DNA from: Methylobacterium planeticum
GTDB lineage: Bacteria; Pseudomonadota; Alphaproteobacteria; Rhizobiales; Beijerinckiaceae
Assembly: GCF_008806345.1 (NCBI RefSeq)
Contig: NZ_VZZJ01000005.1
Location: 62,001 to 126,000, forward strand
Direction: 5' to 3'
DNA: 64,000 bases
The notes under the pieces are model-generated. The model had not been told where the DNA came from and searched no databases. It saw nothing but the letters and a program-made list of their open reading frames with translations. Shown one piece after another: positions 40,414-49,100 of the stretch. Every line of letters begins with the position of its first letter. Within the stretch, counting starts at the first letter, position 1. The translations under genes and the position numbers were made by a program.

Positions 40414-41520
40414 TCAGGGATGCGCGAGGACCCGGTAGAAGCCCTCGGGGTCGTCGCGGCCCGTGGCGCGGGCAGCCCGGAGCCCCGCCACGATGCGGGC
40501 GGCCACGGGCAGGCGATAGTGCAGGGCGTCCCAGTAATTCGCGTCCGTGGTCGTGACCGGGGAGGGGATGCGGAAATCCACCACCGTCGCCCCGTGACGG
40601 CGGCCGATCTCCGCCACCTGCGCCTTGCAGGCGGCCTCGCGCGTGCCCTGCGGGGTTCCGGGCCGCCCCTGCGCGGCAGCGTGCACGGGCATGAAGGCGG
40701 CGAGCGTCACGGCCTCCCGCGGCACGGCGGCGAGGAGCGCGTCGAGCCAGGCGAGGGCGGGCATCGCCGCGTCGGCCGCGGCCGTCTCCGCCGGCTCGCT
40801 CAGTCCGTCCGCCAGGAGCGGGTTGCCGCCGCCGTGGATGTGGGCGGCGGCGCGGGCGGCGTCGTAGCTCGCCTCGGGGGGCGTGAACACGGCGTAGCCG
40901 TCGCCCCGGATGCGGGCGGGGGCGCGGCCGAGCCGGTGCAGCGCCACGCGGGCGGCGGTGCCGAGGCTCTGCCAATTGACTTGCCGGAGCATCCCGAGGG
41001 GCGCGTCGGGCGCGTAGAGCCAGGGCGGGAAGGGCCGGAAGGTGAGGCGGTGCCGGTCGGCGTCGGCGGCGCACCAGGTCGAGTCGAGGGCGAAGATCAC
41101 GGCGCGGGCCGGGCCCTGGCGCAGGAACAGGCGCGCGAGTTCCCGCTGCTCGAAGGGCGTCGCCGCATTCATGGCGAGGTTGGCGAACCGTGCCCCGAAG
41201 GCCGCGTCGAGGTCGCGCGGGTCGAGCAGCCGCGCCGTGGAGGTGCCGAACAATGCGGCGTCGTAGCCGCCCCCGCGCACGATCTGCGGATACATGAAGC
41301 GCTGGTTGAGATCCATGATCGGACCCGGCACCCGCCCCGGCGCCGCGCGCAGACCGTAGGGGTCCATGGCGGCGATGAACCCGATCGCCCCGAGCCCGAG
41401 CGCGCCCGCAAGGCTCGCGAAGGCGAGGGCGAAGCGCCGCCACGCCGCCTGGGTGGGCGCGGCGCCGGGGCGGCGGGACGGGGGCCCCGGCGGGCCTGCG
41501 GGCGGGATCGGAATCGTCAT
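40414..41520 (-). CDS. Membrane-anchored SGNH-hydrolase-like protein
   Basis: A 368-residue protein. A Pro-rich cytoplasmic start is followed by one membrane helix at about 31-52 (LAFASLAGALGLGAIGFIAA). The rest is predicted periplasmic and has SGNH-like blocks: ALFGTSTARLLDP (block I with a serine), NLAMNAATPFEQ and YWDALHYRLPVAARIV near the C-terminus (DxxH). The spacing fits the fold of alginate acetyltransferase AlgX/AlgJ and related proteins, but it is distant and no MBOAT acyltransferase is adjacent. Its possible job is acyl transfer or removal on an envelope polymer. A single gene, followed on the other strand by tRNA-Lys. Confidence 0.6.
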   Translation of the reverse strand: MTIPIPPAGPPGPPSRRPGAAPTQAAWRRFALAFASLAGALGLGAIGFIAAMDPYGLRAAPGRVPGPIMDLNQRFMYPQIVRGGGYDAALFGTSTARLLDPRDLDAAFGARFANLAMNAATPFEQRELARLFLRQGPARAVIFALDSTWCAADADRHRLTFRPFPPWLYAPDAPLGMLRQVNWQSLGTAARVALHRLGRAPARIRGDGYAVFTPPEASYDAARAAAHIHGGGNPLLADGLSEPAETAAADAAMPALAWLDALLAAVPREAVTLAAFMPVHAAAQGRPGTPQGTREAACKAQVAEIGRRHGATVVDFRIPSPVTTTDANYWDALHYRLPVAARIVAGLRAARATGRDDPEGFYRVLAHP

Positions 41521-41682
41521 CGCCCGAGCGCCCTGTCACGCGAGCATGGCGGCCGCAGGGCAGCCCGCCGCCGCCCGCGGCTTCGTCGCATCCGCCCGCG
41601 GTTGACCCCATGGAACCGCTCGCCTATTGCGGGCCACGCCTTCCTCCGAGCCCGGCCCCACGGCCCGATGCGCGGCGGATGC

Positions 41683-41758
41683 GAGCGCGTAGCTCAGCTG
41701 GTAGAGCAACGGACTTTTAATCTGTAGGTCCTGGGTTCGAGTCCCAGCGCGCTCACCA
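41683..41758 (+). tRNA. tRNA-Lys (anticodon TTT)
   Basis: A 76-nt cloverleaf with encoded CCA: acceptor GAGCGCG / CGCGCTC, D-arm GCTCAGCTGGTAGAGC, anticodon TTT at 41716-41718 in a CTTTTAA loop, and T-arm CTGGGTTCGAGTCCCAG. The DNA after it changes character, and tRNA 3' ends are common integration sites; no copy of the tRNA 3' end was found downstream. Confidence 0.97.
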
Positions 41759-42105
41759 ATCTCATCAGAGACTTAGATCCAAATTTCAGAAATCGCCAGA
41801 ACCTGAATTCGGAGGCGGGTAACGCGACGGGTATCGGCAGACCAAGCCTTTACCCCTACGCCAGATCTTCTCCGTGGGGATCCTCTCACTCAGACCCGGT
41901 CGGCTGGACGATTTTCAATCCGGCCTGCTGCCACGTAGGGAGGAGACGGGACGCGGCAGAGCCGGGAGCCCGGCCGCTTCGGACAGCACCTCGGTAGGAG
42001 GAGCGGACCGGCGTCGCTCACGACGCCGATGAGCGCCAGCGTGACCAGCCTCACAGATCAGCCCGTGCGCCCAGCGCATTTTAGCGGCCACTGGTCTGGA
42101 GATCC
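41759..42105. other. 347-bp region after tRNA-Lys
   Basis: I see no supportable gene. The first ~70 bp are A/T-richer, as expected after a tRNA. The rest has moderate GC with no long frame of coding character, and no integrase or attachment repeat could be recognised. Confidence 0.35.
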
Positions 42106-42258
42106 ATGATGCTGGCCTCAATCACCCGTACCATTCACTTCTGGCGCGAACGGCGCAGAGCGTATCAGGAGCTCGCGGTACTCGATGACCGGCTGCTCGA
42201 AGACATCGGCCTGTGCCGCTATGAGTTGGCCGAGCACTGCGCCCGCCTCTGGAGATGA
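42106..42258 (+). CDS. DUF1127 small protein
   Basis: A 50-residue protein: MMLASITRTIHFWRERRRAY, then QELAVLDDRLLEDIGLCRYE. The arginine-rich amphipathic helix and DRxLxDIGLxRxE motif match DUF1127. GGAG at 42098-42101 lies 4 bases before the first ATG and 7 before the second, so translation may begin at 42109. The lower codon bias compared with the DUF1127 gene at 12256 fits its place in the presumed accessory region. Confidence 0.8.
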   Translation: MMLASITRTIHFWRERRRAYQELAVLDDRLLEDIGLCRYELAEHCARLWR

Positions 42259-42302
42259 GGGATGCCCGCGGTTCAGTGGATCACGCCGCAGGGTGATGGG
42301 GT

Positions 42303-43223
42303 CTATCCGGTCGGTGAACCCTGGAGCGCCACAGCGACTCGGGCGGCGAGCGCCGCGTTGTTCTTGACGAGGGCGACGTTGGTGGCGAGGCTGCGGCCGC
42401 CTGTCAGCGCGAGGATGCCGGAGAGCAGAATGGGTGTCGCGGCCTTGCCAGAGACTCCAGCCACATCATCCTGCGCCAGGGCCGCCTCAATCAGCCCCGC
42501 TATCTCCACGGTGGGGATCTCGTCGGCCTGCGGCACTGGGTTCGCCACGAGCATCCCGCCGCTTAAGCTTCGCGCCTCCTTGGTCCGCAACAACTCGGTG
42601 ATCGCCTCCGGCGTGTCGAGCCGCAGCGGCGAGGGCAGCCCGCTATCGCGGCTCCGGCAGACGGGGAAGCGATCCGTGCCGTAGCTTACGACGGGCCCCC
42701 CGCGCGTCTCCAGATACTCTCGGGTGCGGGGCAGATCGAGGATCGCCTTGGCACCAGCGCAAACGACCGCCACCGGCGTGCGGGCGAGCTCGTCGAGGTC
42801 TGCCGAGATATCAAGCGTCGCCTCCACACCGCGATGGACGCCCCCGATGCCACCTGTTGCCAACACGCGGATGCCGGCCAGGTGCGCGCAGATCATGGTC
42901 GCCGCGACCGTGATGGACCTGTGCCGCCTGCTCGCAACGGCGTAGGGCAGATCGGCTCGCTCAGCTTCAGGATGTCCGTCGCCGTGCTGAGCCAGCCCAG
43001 GACCTCATCGGGTAGGCCGACGCGGATGCGCCCGCCGATGACCGCGACGGTGGCCGGCACTGCCCCGTTCTGGCGCACCACGGCCTCCACATCGCGCGCC
43101 GTCTTGACGTTCTGCGGATAGGGCATGCCGTGGGTGATGATCTTGGATTTGAGCGCCATGACGGGGGCGGGCGTCGAGGGCCGCCTGCACATCTGGAGCG
43201 AGATCGATGAACGGGTGGGGCAT
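42303..43223 (-). pseudogene. psuG: Broken pseudouridine-5'-phosphate glycosidase (psuG)
   Basis: Three consecutive frames together spell nearly the whole of PsuG (about 305 residues). Frame one (MPHPFIDLAPDVQAALDARP) runs from 43223 to about 43165. Frame two (KIITHGMPYPQNVKTA, VPATVAVIGGRIRVGL) runs to about 42955. Frame three (ITVAATMICAHLAGIRVLAT, FDISADL-like, VCAGAKAILDLP, TGGRSLATNVALVKNN) ends at 42303. The first shift is an extra C in a run of five (near 43165); the second is near 42955. The usual ALESTI element, which carries a catalytic Glu, reads ALKSKI. Two frameshifts plus loss of this residue argue for decay rather than sequencing error. No pseudouridine kinase is adjacent. Confidence 0.85.
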
Positions 43224-43604
43224 GGCGGTGACCCCGCAGAGACAACCCGGATGAGGTAGCTTTTCCCCACCTAACGTCTGCGGGTTCGTGATGGTCCTGC
43301 AACCTCCATGGGAAGCAGCTGTGACCTACACAGGGCTTCACATCATCCTCGATGCGGTGACCTACACTGGACCTTGTTAGGCCGCCCAGCCCGCGCAAGG
43401 TCGTTCATGGAGCCGTGCGGCCCGCCGCCCTACGGCTCGCGCTGATTGGGTGTTATGGAGCCGTCAGATAGCTCAGCCGGCGCTTCGCATAACATGCGGT
43501 AGGAAGCGGCAGTTCCGAGCGACCGCGAAGGCCGAGATCTGGCAGATTGACCTTTTCAGTTGCTCTCGACGTTTTTCGCCCTGAGAAGCGAAAGGAGACG
43601 TGAC
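43224..43604. other. 381-bp region with a short direct repeat
   Basis: No supportable gene is present. GTGACCTACAC(A/T)GG occurs at 43321-43334 and 43357-43370, a 36-bp period. An A/T-rich patch at 43535-43600 immediately upstream of the next gene is its likely promoter and leader. Confidence 0.4.
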
Positions 43605-43868
43605 ATGAGATCGTTCTGGATGGCTGCCGCGGTAGGCTTGAGCCTCGTGGGCTCGCTGGGCGAGGCGTCTGCCAATCCGGCGAAGGACGACAGCGGGCAA
43701 CACAGCCGGCACCGCGACAAGTATGGGGGCTTTGGCGCAGACCGCGGCCGTGGGCACGGTGGGGGTTATCACCATCACGGTTATGGATACGGTCATCCCC
43801 GCGGCTACGGGTTCTACGACGAGCGGCGCAGCCACCGCGTGGCGCACTCCCGGGATCACGGCCATTAG
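43605..43868 (+). CDS. Small secreted Gly/His-rich protein
   Basis: An 87-residue protein with a signal peptide (MRSFWMAAAVGLSLVGSLGE, cleavage near ASA-N) and a mature part dominated by Gly, His, Tyr and Arg (GGGYHHHGYGYGHPRGYG). AAAGGAG lies eight bases before the ATG. About 12 histidines in 63 mature residues suggest metal binding, but low-complexity Gly/His proteins of this kind have no assigned function. No close family is recognised. Confidence 0.65.
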   Translation: MRSFWMAAAVGLSLVGSLGEASANPAKDDSGQHSRHRDKYGGFGADRGRGHGGGYHHHGYGYGHPRGYGFYDERRSHRVAHSRDHGH

Positions 43869-44024
43869 CGGAAGCGACCGGCTTTGCCGTCACTTCGATC
43901 GGGTCAGACGGCAAAGCTGTGACGCGCGAGTTGGCATAGCTCGCGCCGTTTCCTTCGCGTAAGGGAAATCATGGAGCCGCCGGCCCACCACCCACTGCGC
44001 TGTCCGCCCGGTTCTCCACGATGG

Positions 44025-44777
44025 TCAACGAGCAGCCGCCTTGGCAACGGTCGAGCATGAGTGATCCAGCAGCATCTCTGCATGGGCGTCAGGAGCCCGG
44101 TAGGCCAACAGGAACAAGCCCGTCTCCGGGTCATCGGCAGGCGTGCTGATGACCCCGAAGCTCGTCTGGACCAGATCGGGCCGCCGGCCCGGCAGGCGCG
44201 CGAGTGCAGCAAAAGGGTTGAAGCTCTCAACGTCAGCCGCCCTGATCCGCATCGCGAAGAAGCGGCTGCCTTGAAGAGCAATCGGCATCGGAGCCCAACT
44301 CCCGTGTATGCTGGGCGCATAAACTCGCAGCGCTGCCCGCACGCTGGGCTTCGCACAGTCGAGGTGGATGTGCAGCTGATCCTGGCTGCGGCCGCCCTCC
44401 GAGTTTACGGCTAAGCCCACATCCTCGGAAGGTGTCGCGCCTTTCAGGGCATCGGTGACGAAGTGCCGGGCCGCCAGCGCGGCGCGCCAGTAGGCATTGC
44501 CGCTCTCGTGCTGCAACTCGGGGGCCTCAAGCCCCACGACGCGCTCGGTCGGCATCACGACAATATGGGTCGGCTGCCCTGGCGCTCTCAGAACGGCCGT
44601 GCCTGCCCGTTCTGAGCTACCGAGATCGACGGCAAGGCACGGAAACGTGCGGCCAGTGGTTTTCTTGGCCAAGACGCAGGTTTGCAGCGCGATCCAGAGC
44701 ACCTGACGGTCTAGATCTGCGTGGACCGGAACCGACCCGGTGGTGAGAAGGAATGTGATCACCAAAGCGAGACGCAT
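44025..44777 (-). CDS. cdh: CDP-diacylglycerol pyrophosphatase (Cdh family)
   Basis: A 250-residue protein with a signal peptide (MRLALVITFLLTTGSVPVHA). The Cdh fold is related to HIT hydrolases, and the histidine cluster is present as SQDQLHIHLDC. Other landmarks are VLWIALQTCVLA at the start of the mature chain, HIVVMPTERVVGLEAPEL, and HGSWAPMPIALQGSRFFAMR. It hydrolyses CDP-diacylglycerol to phosphatidate and CMP at the periplasmic face of the inner membrane. It is located in the accessory region with no lipid genes nearby, so it may have been acquired by transfer; codon bias is weaker than in the core genes. Confidence 0.88.
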   Translation of the reverse strand: MRLALVITFLLTTGSVPVHADLDRQVLWIALQTCVLAKKTTGRTFPCLAVDLGSSERAGTAVLRAPGQPTHIVVMPTERVVGLEAPELQHESGNAYWRAALAARHFVTDALKGATPSEDVGLAVNSEGGRSQDQLHIHLDCAKPSVRAALRVYAPSIHGSWAPMPIALQGSRFFAMRIRAADVESFNPFAALARLPGRRPDLVQTSFGVISTPADDPETGLFLLAYRAPDAHAEMLLDHSCSTVAKAAAR

Positions 44778-45017
44778 CGAGAGTCCTTACAACGGAACGC
44801 GCAAGCAGCTGCACTGTGATCGCTCGGCATTCGAGGATAGCCGGCATCTCGAATTGGACAATTCGTCTACGGGACTACCAAGGTCGCGCTATGGTGCCCA
44901 GGCAAGCGCGAGACTGCGACATTCGCACAATTCGACCGATTGCCCTCGCGCAAGCCTATTTATGGAACCGAAAATCAGCCGGTCCACGAAGCTCCCCATA
45001 TTCGTTATGCAGACGCC

Positions 45018-45422
45018 TCATGGGACAGGCACCTGAAGCGCCTTTCCCTTATCGACGACGTAGACGGAGAGGATCTTGACCGGCTTGTCACCGGTCACCG
45101 TGTAGCCGGCGTGCGGCACCTCGCGCTGGTTGATGCCGTGTTCGCCCGCGGGACGCTCCTTCGCTTCCTTGCCGGGCATTTGCGCGATGCCGCCCTCGAG
45201 GACGTAGAAGACCTCTTCGCCGTTGTGGAAGTGGCGGTAGGAGGTGGCGCCCGGTGGGATCTCGACAAGCTGGACGACGATCTCCTTGCCCTCGACGCCC
45301 GAGACTGGTGAGCGCCCGAGCTCAGTGCGCTTTACCTCCTGTGCGGTAGCGGCGCCCGTGAGCGCCAGCGCGACCGCCATTAAGCCAGACGTAATCCCAA
45401 ATCGCTGAAGTCCCTGCGTCAT
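45018..45422 (-). CDS. Secreted cupin-domain protein
   Basis: A 134-residue protein: signal peptide (GLMAVALALTGAATAQ) followed by one cupin_2 domain. The metal-binding pattern is present as HFHNGEEVFYVLEGG (HxH plus E) and a later His in REVPHAGYTV. Single-domain periplasmic cupins of this type have no fixed function. ATG 45422 is preferred to the ATG at 45428 because GGGAGG then lies at the normal distance. It is a single gene, upstream of the large deacetylase but on the opposite strand. Confidence 0.82.
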   Translation of the reverse strand: MTQGLQRFGITSGLMAVALALTGAATAQEVKRTELGRSPVSGVEGKEIVVQLVEIPPGATSYRHFHNGEEVFYVLEGGIAQMPGKEAKERPAGEHGINQREVPHAGYTVTGDKPVKILSVYVVDKGKALQVPVP

Positions 45423-46142
45423 GGTCATCCTCCCTTTTCGGCGAGGATGGCACGGCAGGAATGTCATTGGAACGCATAACCCCGCCTGCTTGCACACGAC
45501 GACGACGCTTGTGCGCTATGCCGTTTGCCTCTTAATCTGGCGCCTTATTACCACCACGTGATCTGCGCTCGGTCTCAGCCCCCGCCACACCTCTCCTGTG
45601 ATGTCGCTTTAGGAAGGTACGGCGCGCGGCGTCATTTCTTGTGCAATCGCAACCGGATAGCGAACACGTCTCTGATCAGAATGTTGGTGGATGTGCACGA
45701 GCTCCTTTGGTCCTGACTGATCTTCGCAATCACCATGGTCCAGAACCAGTCGACCACACCCGGGCCTTTGACTGAGGGAGCCGGGCTCAATCTGCATCTC
45801 TTGCAGTATCAAGCACATCGCCGAGCGTAAGACCGCCCCTCTGGAATGCCCTAACGATTTGGTGCGCCAAACTATCCAGATTGCCGCGGATCCAAATGTG
45901 TTCATTTCCCACGTCATTCCAGAAACAATCTGAAATAATGTGTTTGTCTCCCCACATGTTTTCAGAAACAATCGGAAATACATAGTACCACCTTTGGATC
46001 GATTGACTGACACTCCACCAATCTAGAAGATTTTTGGACAGCCATTGCCCAAGCTTCTACTCGATCTATCGCGATCAGAACGGTTTGTTCTTTAGCCAAT
46101 TCATGGCGAGCTCAATGCCGATCAGATCGGAGGAGTACAGAC
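45423..46142. other. 720-bp A/T-rich divergent intergenic region
   Basis: It separates the cupin gene (minus) from the large deacetylase gene (plus). No open frame here has coding character. It is clearly A/T-richer than the rest of the window, especially 45890-46080, and probably holds the promoter and regulatory sites of the deacetylase. It includes the imperfect direct repeat listed separately. Confidence 0.5.
45920..45980. repeat. 18-bp direct repeat upstream of the deacetylase gene
   Basis: CAGAAACAATCTGAAATA (45920-45937) and CAGAAACAATCGGAAATA (45963-45980) match at 17 of 18 bases, start to start 43 bp apart, about four helical turns. They lie 163-223 bp upstream of the start codon in A/T-rich DNA, consistent with paired binding sites for a regulator. 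Confidence 0.6.
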
Positions 46143-49100
46143 ATGTCGCACACTCTGGACGGTAATCTGAGTGATTGGACCTCGGCCGAGCGGCTCGATC
46201 TGCCCGGAACCGGGACCACCGGCTACCAACTCTACGGCACGATCGATACCCAGGGCACCGGGACAACGGCGACGAAGTCTTACGTCTTTGCTCTTCAAGC
46301 ACCGGTCGCGATCTCGGACAATACGACCTTCTGGCTCAACACGGATCAGGACAGCAGCACCGGTCTTCAGGCTTACACAGGCGCAGGAACCGGTGCAGAG
46401 TACTACGTCAATTTCGTTGGCGGAGTTCCTTACCTCTACGACAGTACGACGGCACTGATCGGTCCGGTCGCCGATTATGCCTTCAGCGCGAACAAGCAGA
46501 CGATCGAGTTCTCGATCCCGCTCGCCACGATCAAAGACACGACGCCCGGGCTCGACCTCAAGGCTGACGTCAACGACGCGGCTTTCCTGCCGGCGGACTA
46601 CGCTGCAACGACCTACACGATCAACGATCCTGCTTCGCTGCCGGTGGCTGCGCCGAATGCGCATAAGATCGCAATCGTCTACTCTGCAACGTCAGCCAAC
46701 CTCTACTTTGGAGGCGGCGCAGCTGGTGAAACGGCGTACTCGCAGCTCTTTATGGCGGCGCAGAACCAAGCGGCGGCCGCGGGTGTTCCTTTCGACGTGC
46801 TGTCCGAGTCCGATCTCAAGGACATTTCGAAGATTGCTGGCTACGAAGCTATCGTCTTTCCCTCGTTCAAAGACGTACCGGCGGCTGACGTCGCCCAAAT
46901 CACGAACGTGCTGACGGAGGCAGTCAACACCTATCACGTCAGCCTGATCACGGCCGGCGACTTCATGACGAACGATGAGACTGGCGCAGCGCTCAGTGGT
47001 GACCCTTACATCCGCATGAAGACGCTGCTCGACCTGACGCGCGAGGGCGGTACCGCTACAGTCGGCGGTGATCCGGTCGACATCACTGCGACCGGGGACG
47101 GCTTCACCGGCTACCAGGCGAACGAGCTCGTCCGACACTACAACGCTATGAGCAGTTCTTGGTACGCGAGCGCCGATGGTAAGGCGCCCACCGTGATCGC
47201 GACGCAGACGGTAACCGAGGGGGGCGCCACGAGCACGCACGAGGCCGTCGTCAGCACCGTAACGGGCGGGACGAATGTCCACTTCGCCAACGAGAGTCTG
47301 CTTGGCGACAACAACATGCTCCAGCACGCGATCGAGTCCGTCGTCGATCCGACGAGCGGTCCTACTGTCAGCCTGCACATGAGCCGCGACAAGGCAGTCG
47401 TCGCTTCGCGCACGGACATGGATCAGGCAAAGGAGTCCACGGATGTCAAGCCCGAGGACGGTAGCGCCGGTATCTACGACAAACTTCTTCCGATCCTTGC
47501 CCAATGGAAGCACGACTATAACTTCGTCGGCTCCTACTACATTGACGTCGGCGATGGTACTGACGGAAGCCAAACGAACTGGTCAGTCTCCAAGCCGTAC
47601 TACGACCAATTGCTTGCGATGGGCAACGAGATCGGTTCGCACTCCGTTACTCATCCGGAGGACACGAACTCGTTGACTGCGGCTCAAATTCAGGCCGAAT
47701 TTCAAGGCTCGAAGGCGACGATCGAACAGCAGCTTGGCGTCAACATTGATGGTGCGGCAGTTCCTGGCAATCCAGAGTACGTTGCAACCTCACAAGACAT
47801 CGAACAGTATTACAACTACATCACAGGTGGAGCGACGCTCGTTGGAGCTGGATATCCCGGAGCGATTGGACACCTCACGCCCGACGACGCGAAGGTCTAC
47901 ATCGCTCCCGACACTTCCTTCGATTACACGCTCATCGACTTTCAGCACCTCACCGTAGCCCAGGCAGAAGCGGAGTGGAACGCCGAGTGGACGACCGACA
48001 CAGCCCATTCCAATTTACCGATCGTGGTCTGGCCCTGGCACGACTATGGGCCGACGAGTTGGCCGCTCGATCCAGGGGCAACGTCGAACTATACGATGCA
48101 GATGTACACAGACTTTATCGCCCAGGCCTACCGCGCTGGTGCGGAATTTGTGACGCTCGACGATCTGGCCCAGCGCGTCGCCAACTTTGACGCCTCGACG
48201 CTGCAATACAGTTACGATGCGACGGCGAAGGTCGTGACGGCCATGGTGGGCACTGCCGATGCCGGGAAGTTCGCGCTTGATCTCAGCGGCGTCGATGCAG
48301 GCTCCAAGATCAAGAGCGTCAGTGGTTACTACGCCTACGACGACGACAGCGTCTTCGTCGACAAGGACGGGGGCACCTTCACAATCAGTCTTGGCGCGAC
48401 GGCCGACGATGTCACGCATCTCACCAAGATCGCCGACCGCGCCGAACTTGAGAGCGTTACTGGCGACGGAGCGAACCTCACGTTCAAGGTCGTCGGCGAA
48501 GGTAATTACATTGTCGACCTTAAGGATCCGACGAACCAGGACGTCAAAGTCACGAGCGCAGCCGGTACTGATCTTGCTTCTGTTCAAAGTGGCGATCAGC
48601 TCACGGTGACCCTGACGGGTCTCGGCGAGCACACGGTCACCGTAACGATGACACCGACGACACCACCGACCAATCAGCCGCCGGCGGTTGCCGCTCCGCT
48701 GACAGCTGCCGTGACGGAGGGCGGAGGGTCCGCGAGCTATGACCTCTTGCTGGGTGCTTCGGATCCGGACGCTGCCGACGTTGGGAAGCTCGCTGCGGCC
48801 AACCTCACCTACACGGTGGATGCGGCAGATCCTACCTCGGTCGCACCGGCTGGCCTCAGCTACGATGCTGCCACGCACACGCTGACGGTCGATCCTACGA
48901 ACGCCGCCTTCGGCCATTTAGCGCTGGGCGTCACGCAGACCATCGTGTTGGGTTATGACGTCGTCGATCCTCAGGGCGCGAAGGCGGCGCAAACGGAGAC
49001 GCTGACGATCACGGGAGCGAATGACGCGCCTGTGGTTTCCGCTGCTCTCACGGCGTCCGTTGCCGAAGGCGGGGCGAGCACGAGCTACGATCTGCTCGGC

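Noticed and set aside
41683-41758. tRNA-Lys as a proven attachment site
   Set aside because: No direct repeat of the tRNA 3' end and no integrase could be found downstream, so only a suggestion of integration is made.
45609-46013. A 134-codon minus-strand frame in the A/T-rich gap
   Set aside because: No ribosome site, no family resemblance and composition unlike coding DNA here; more likely regulatory DNA.
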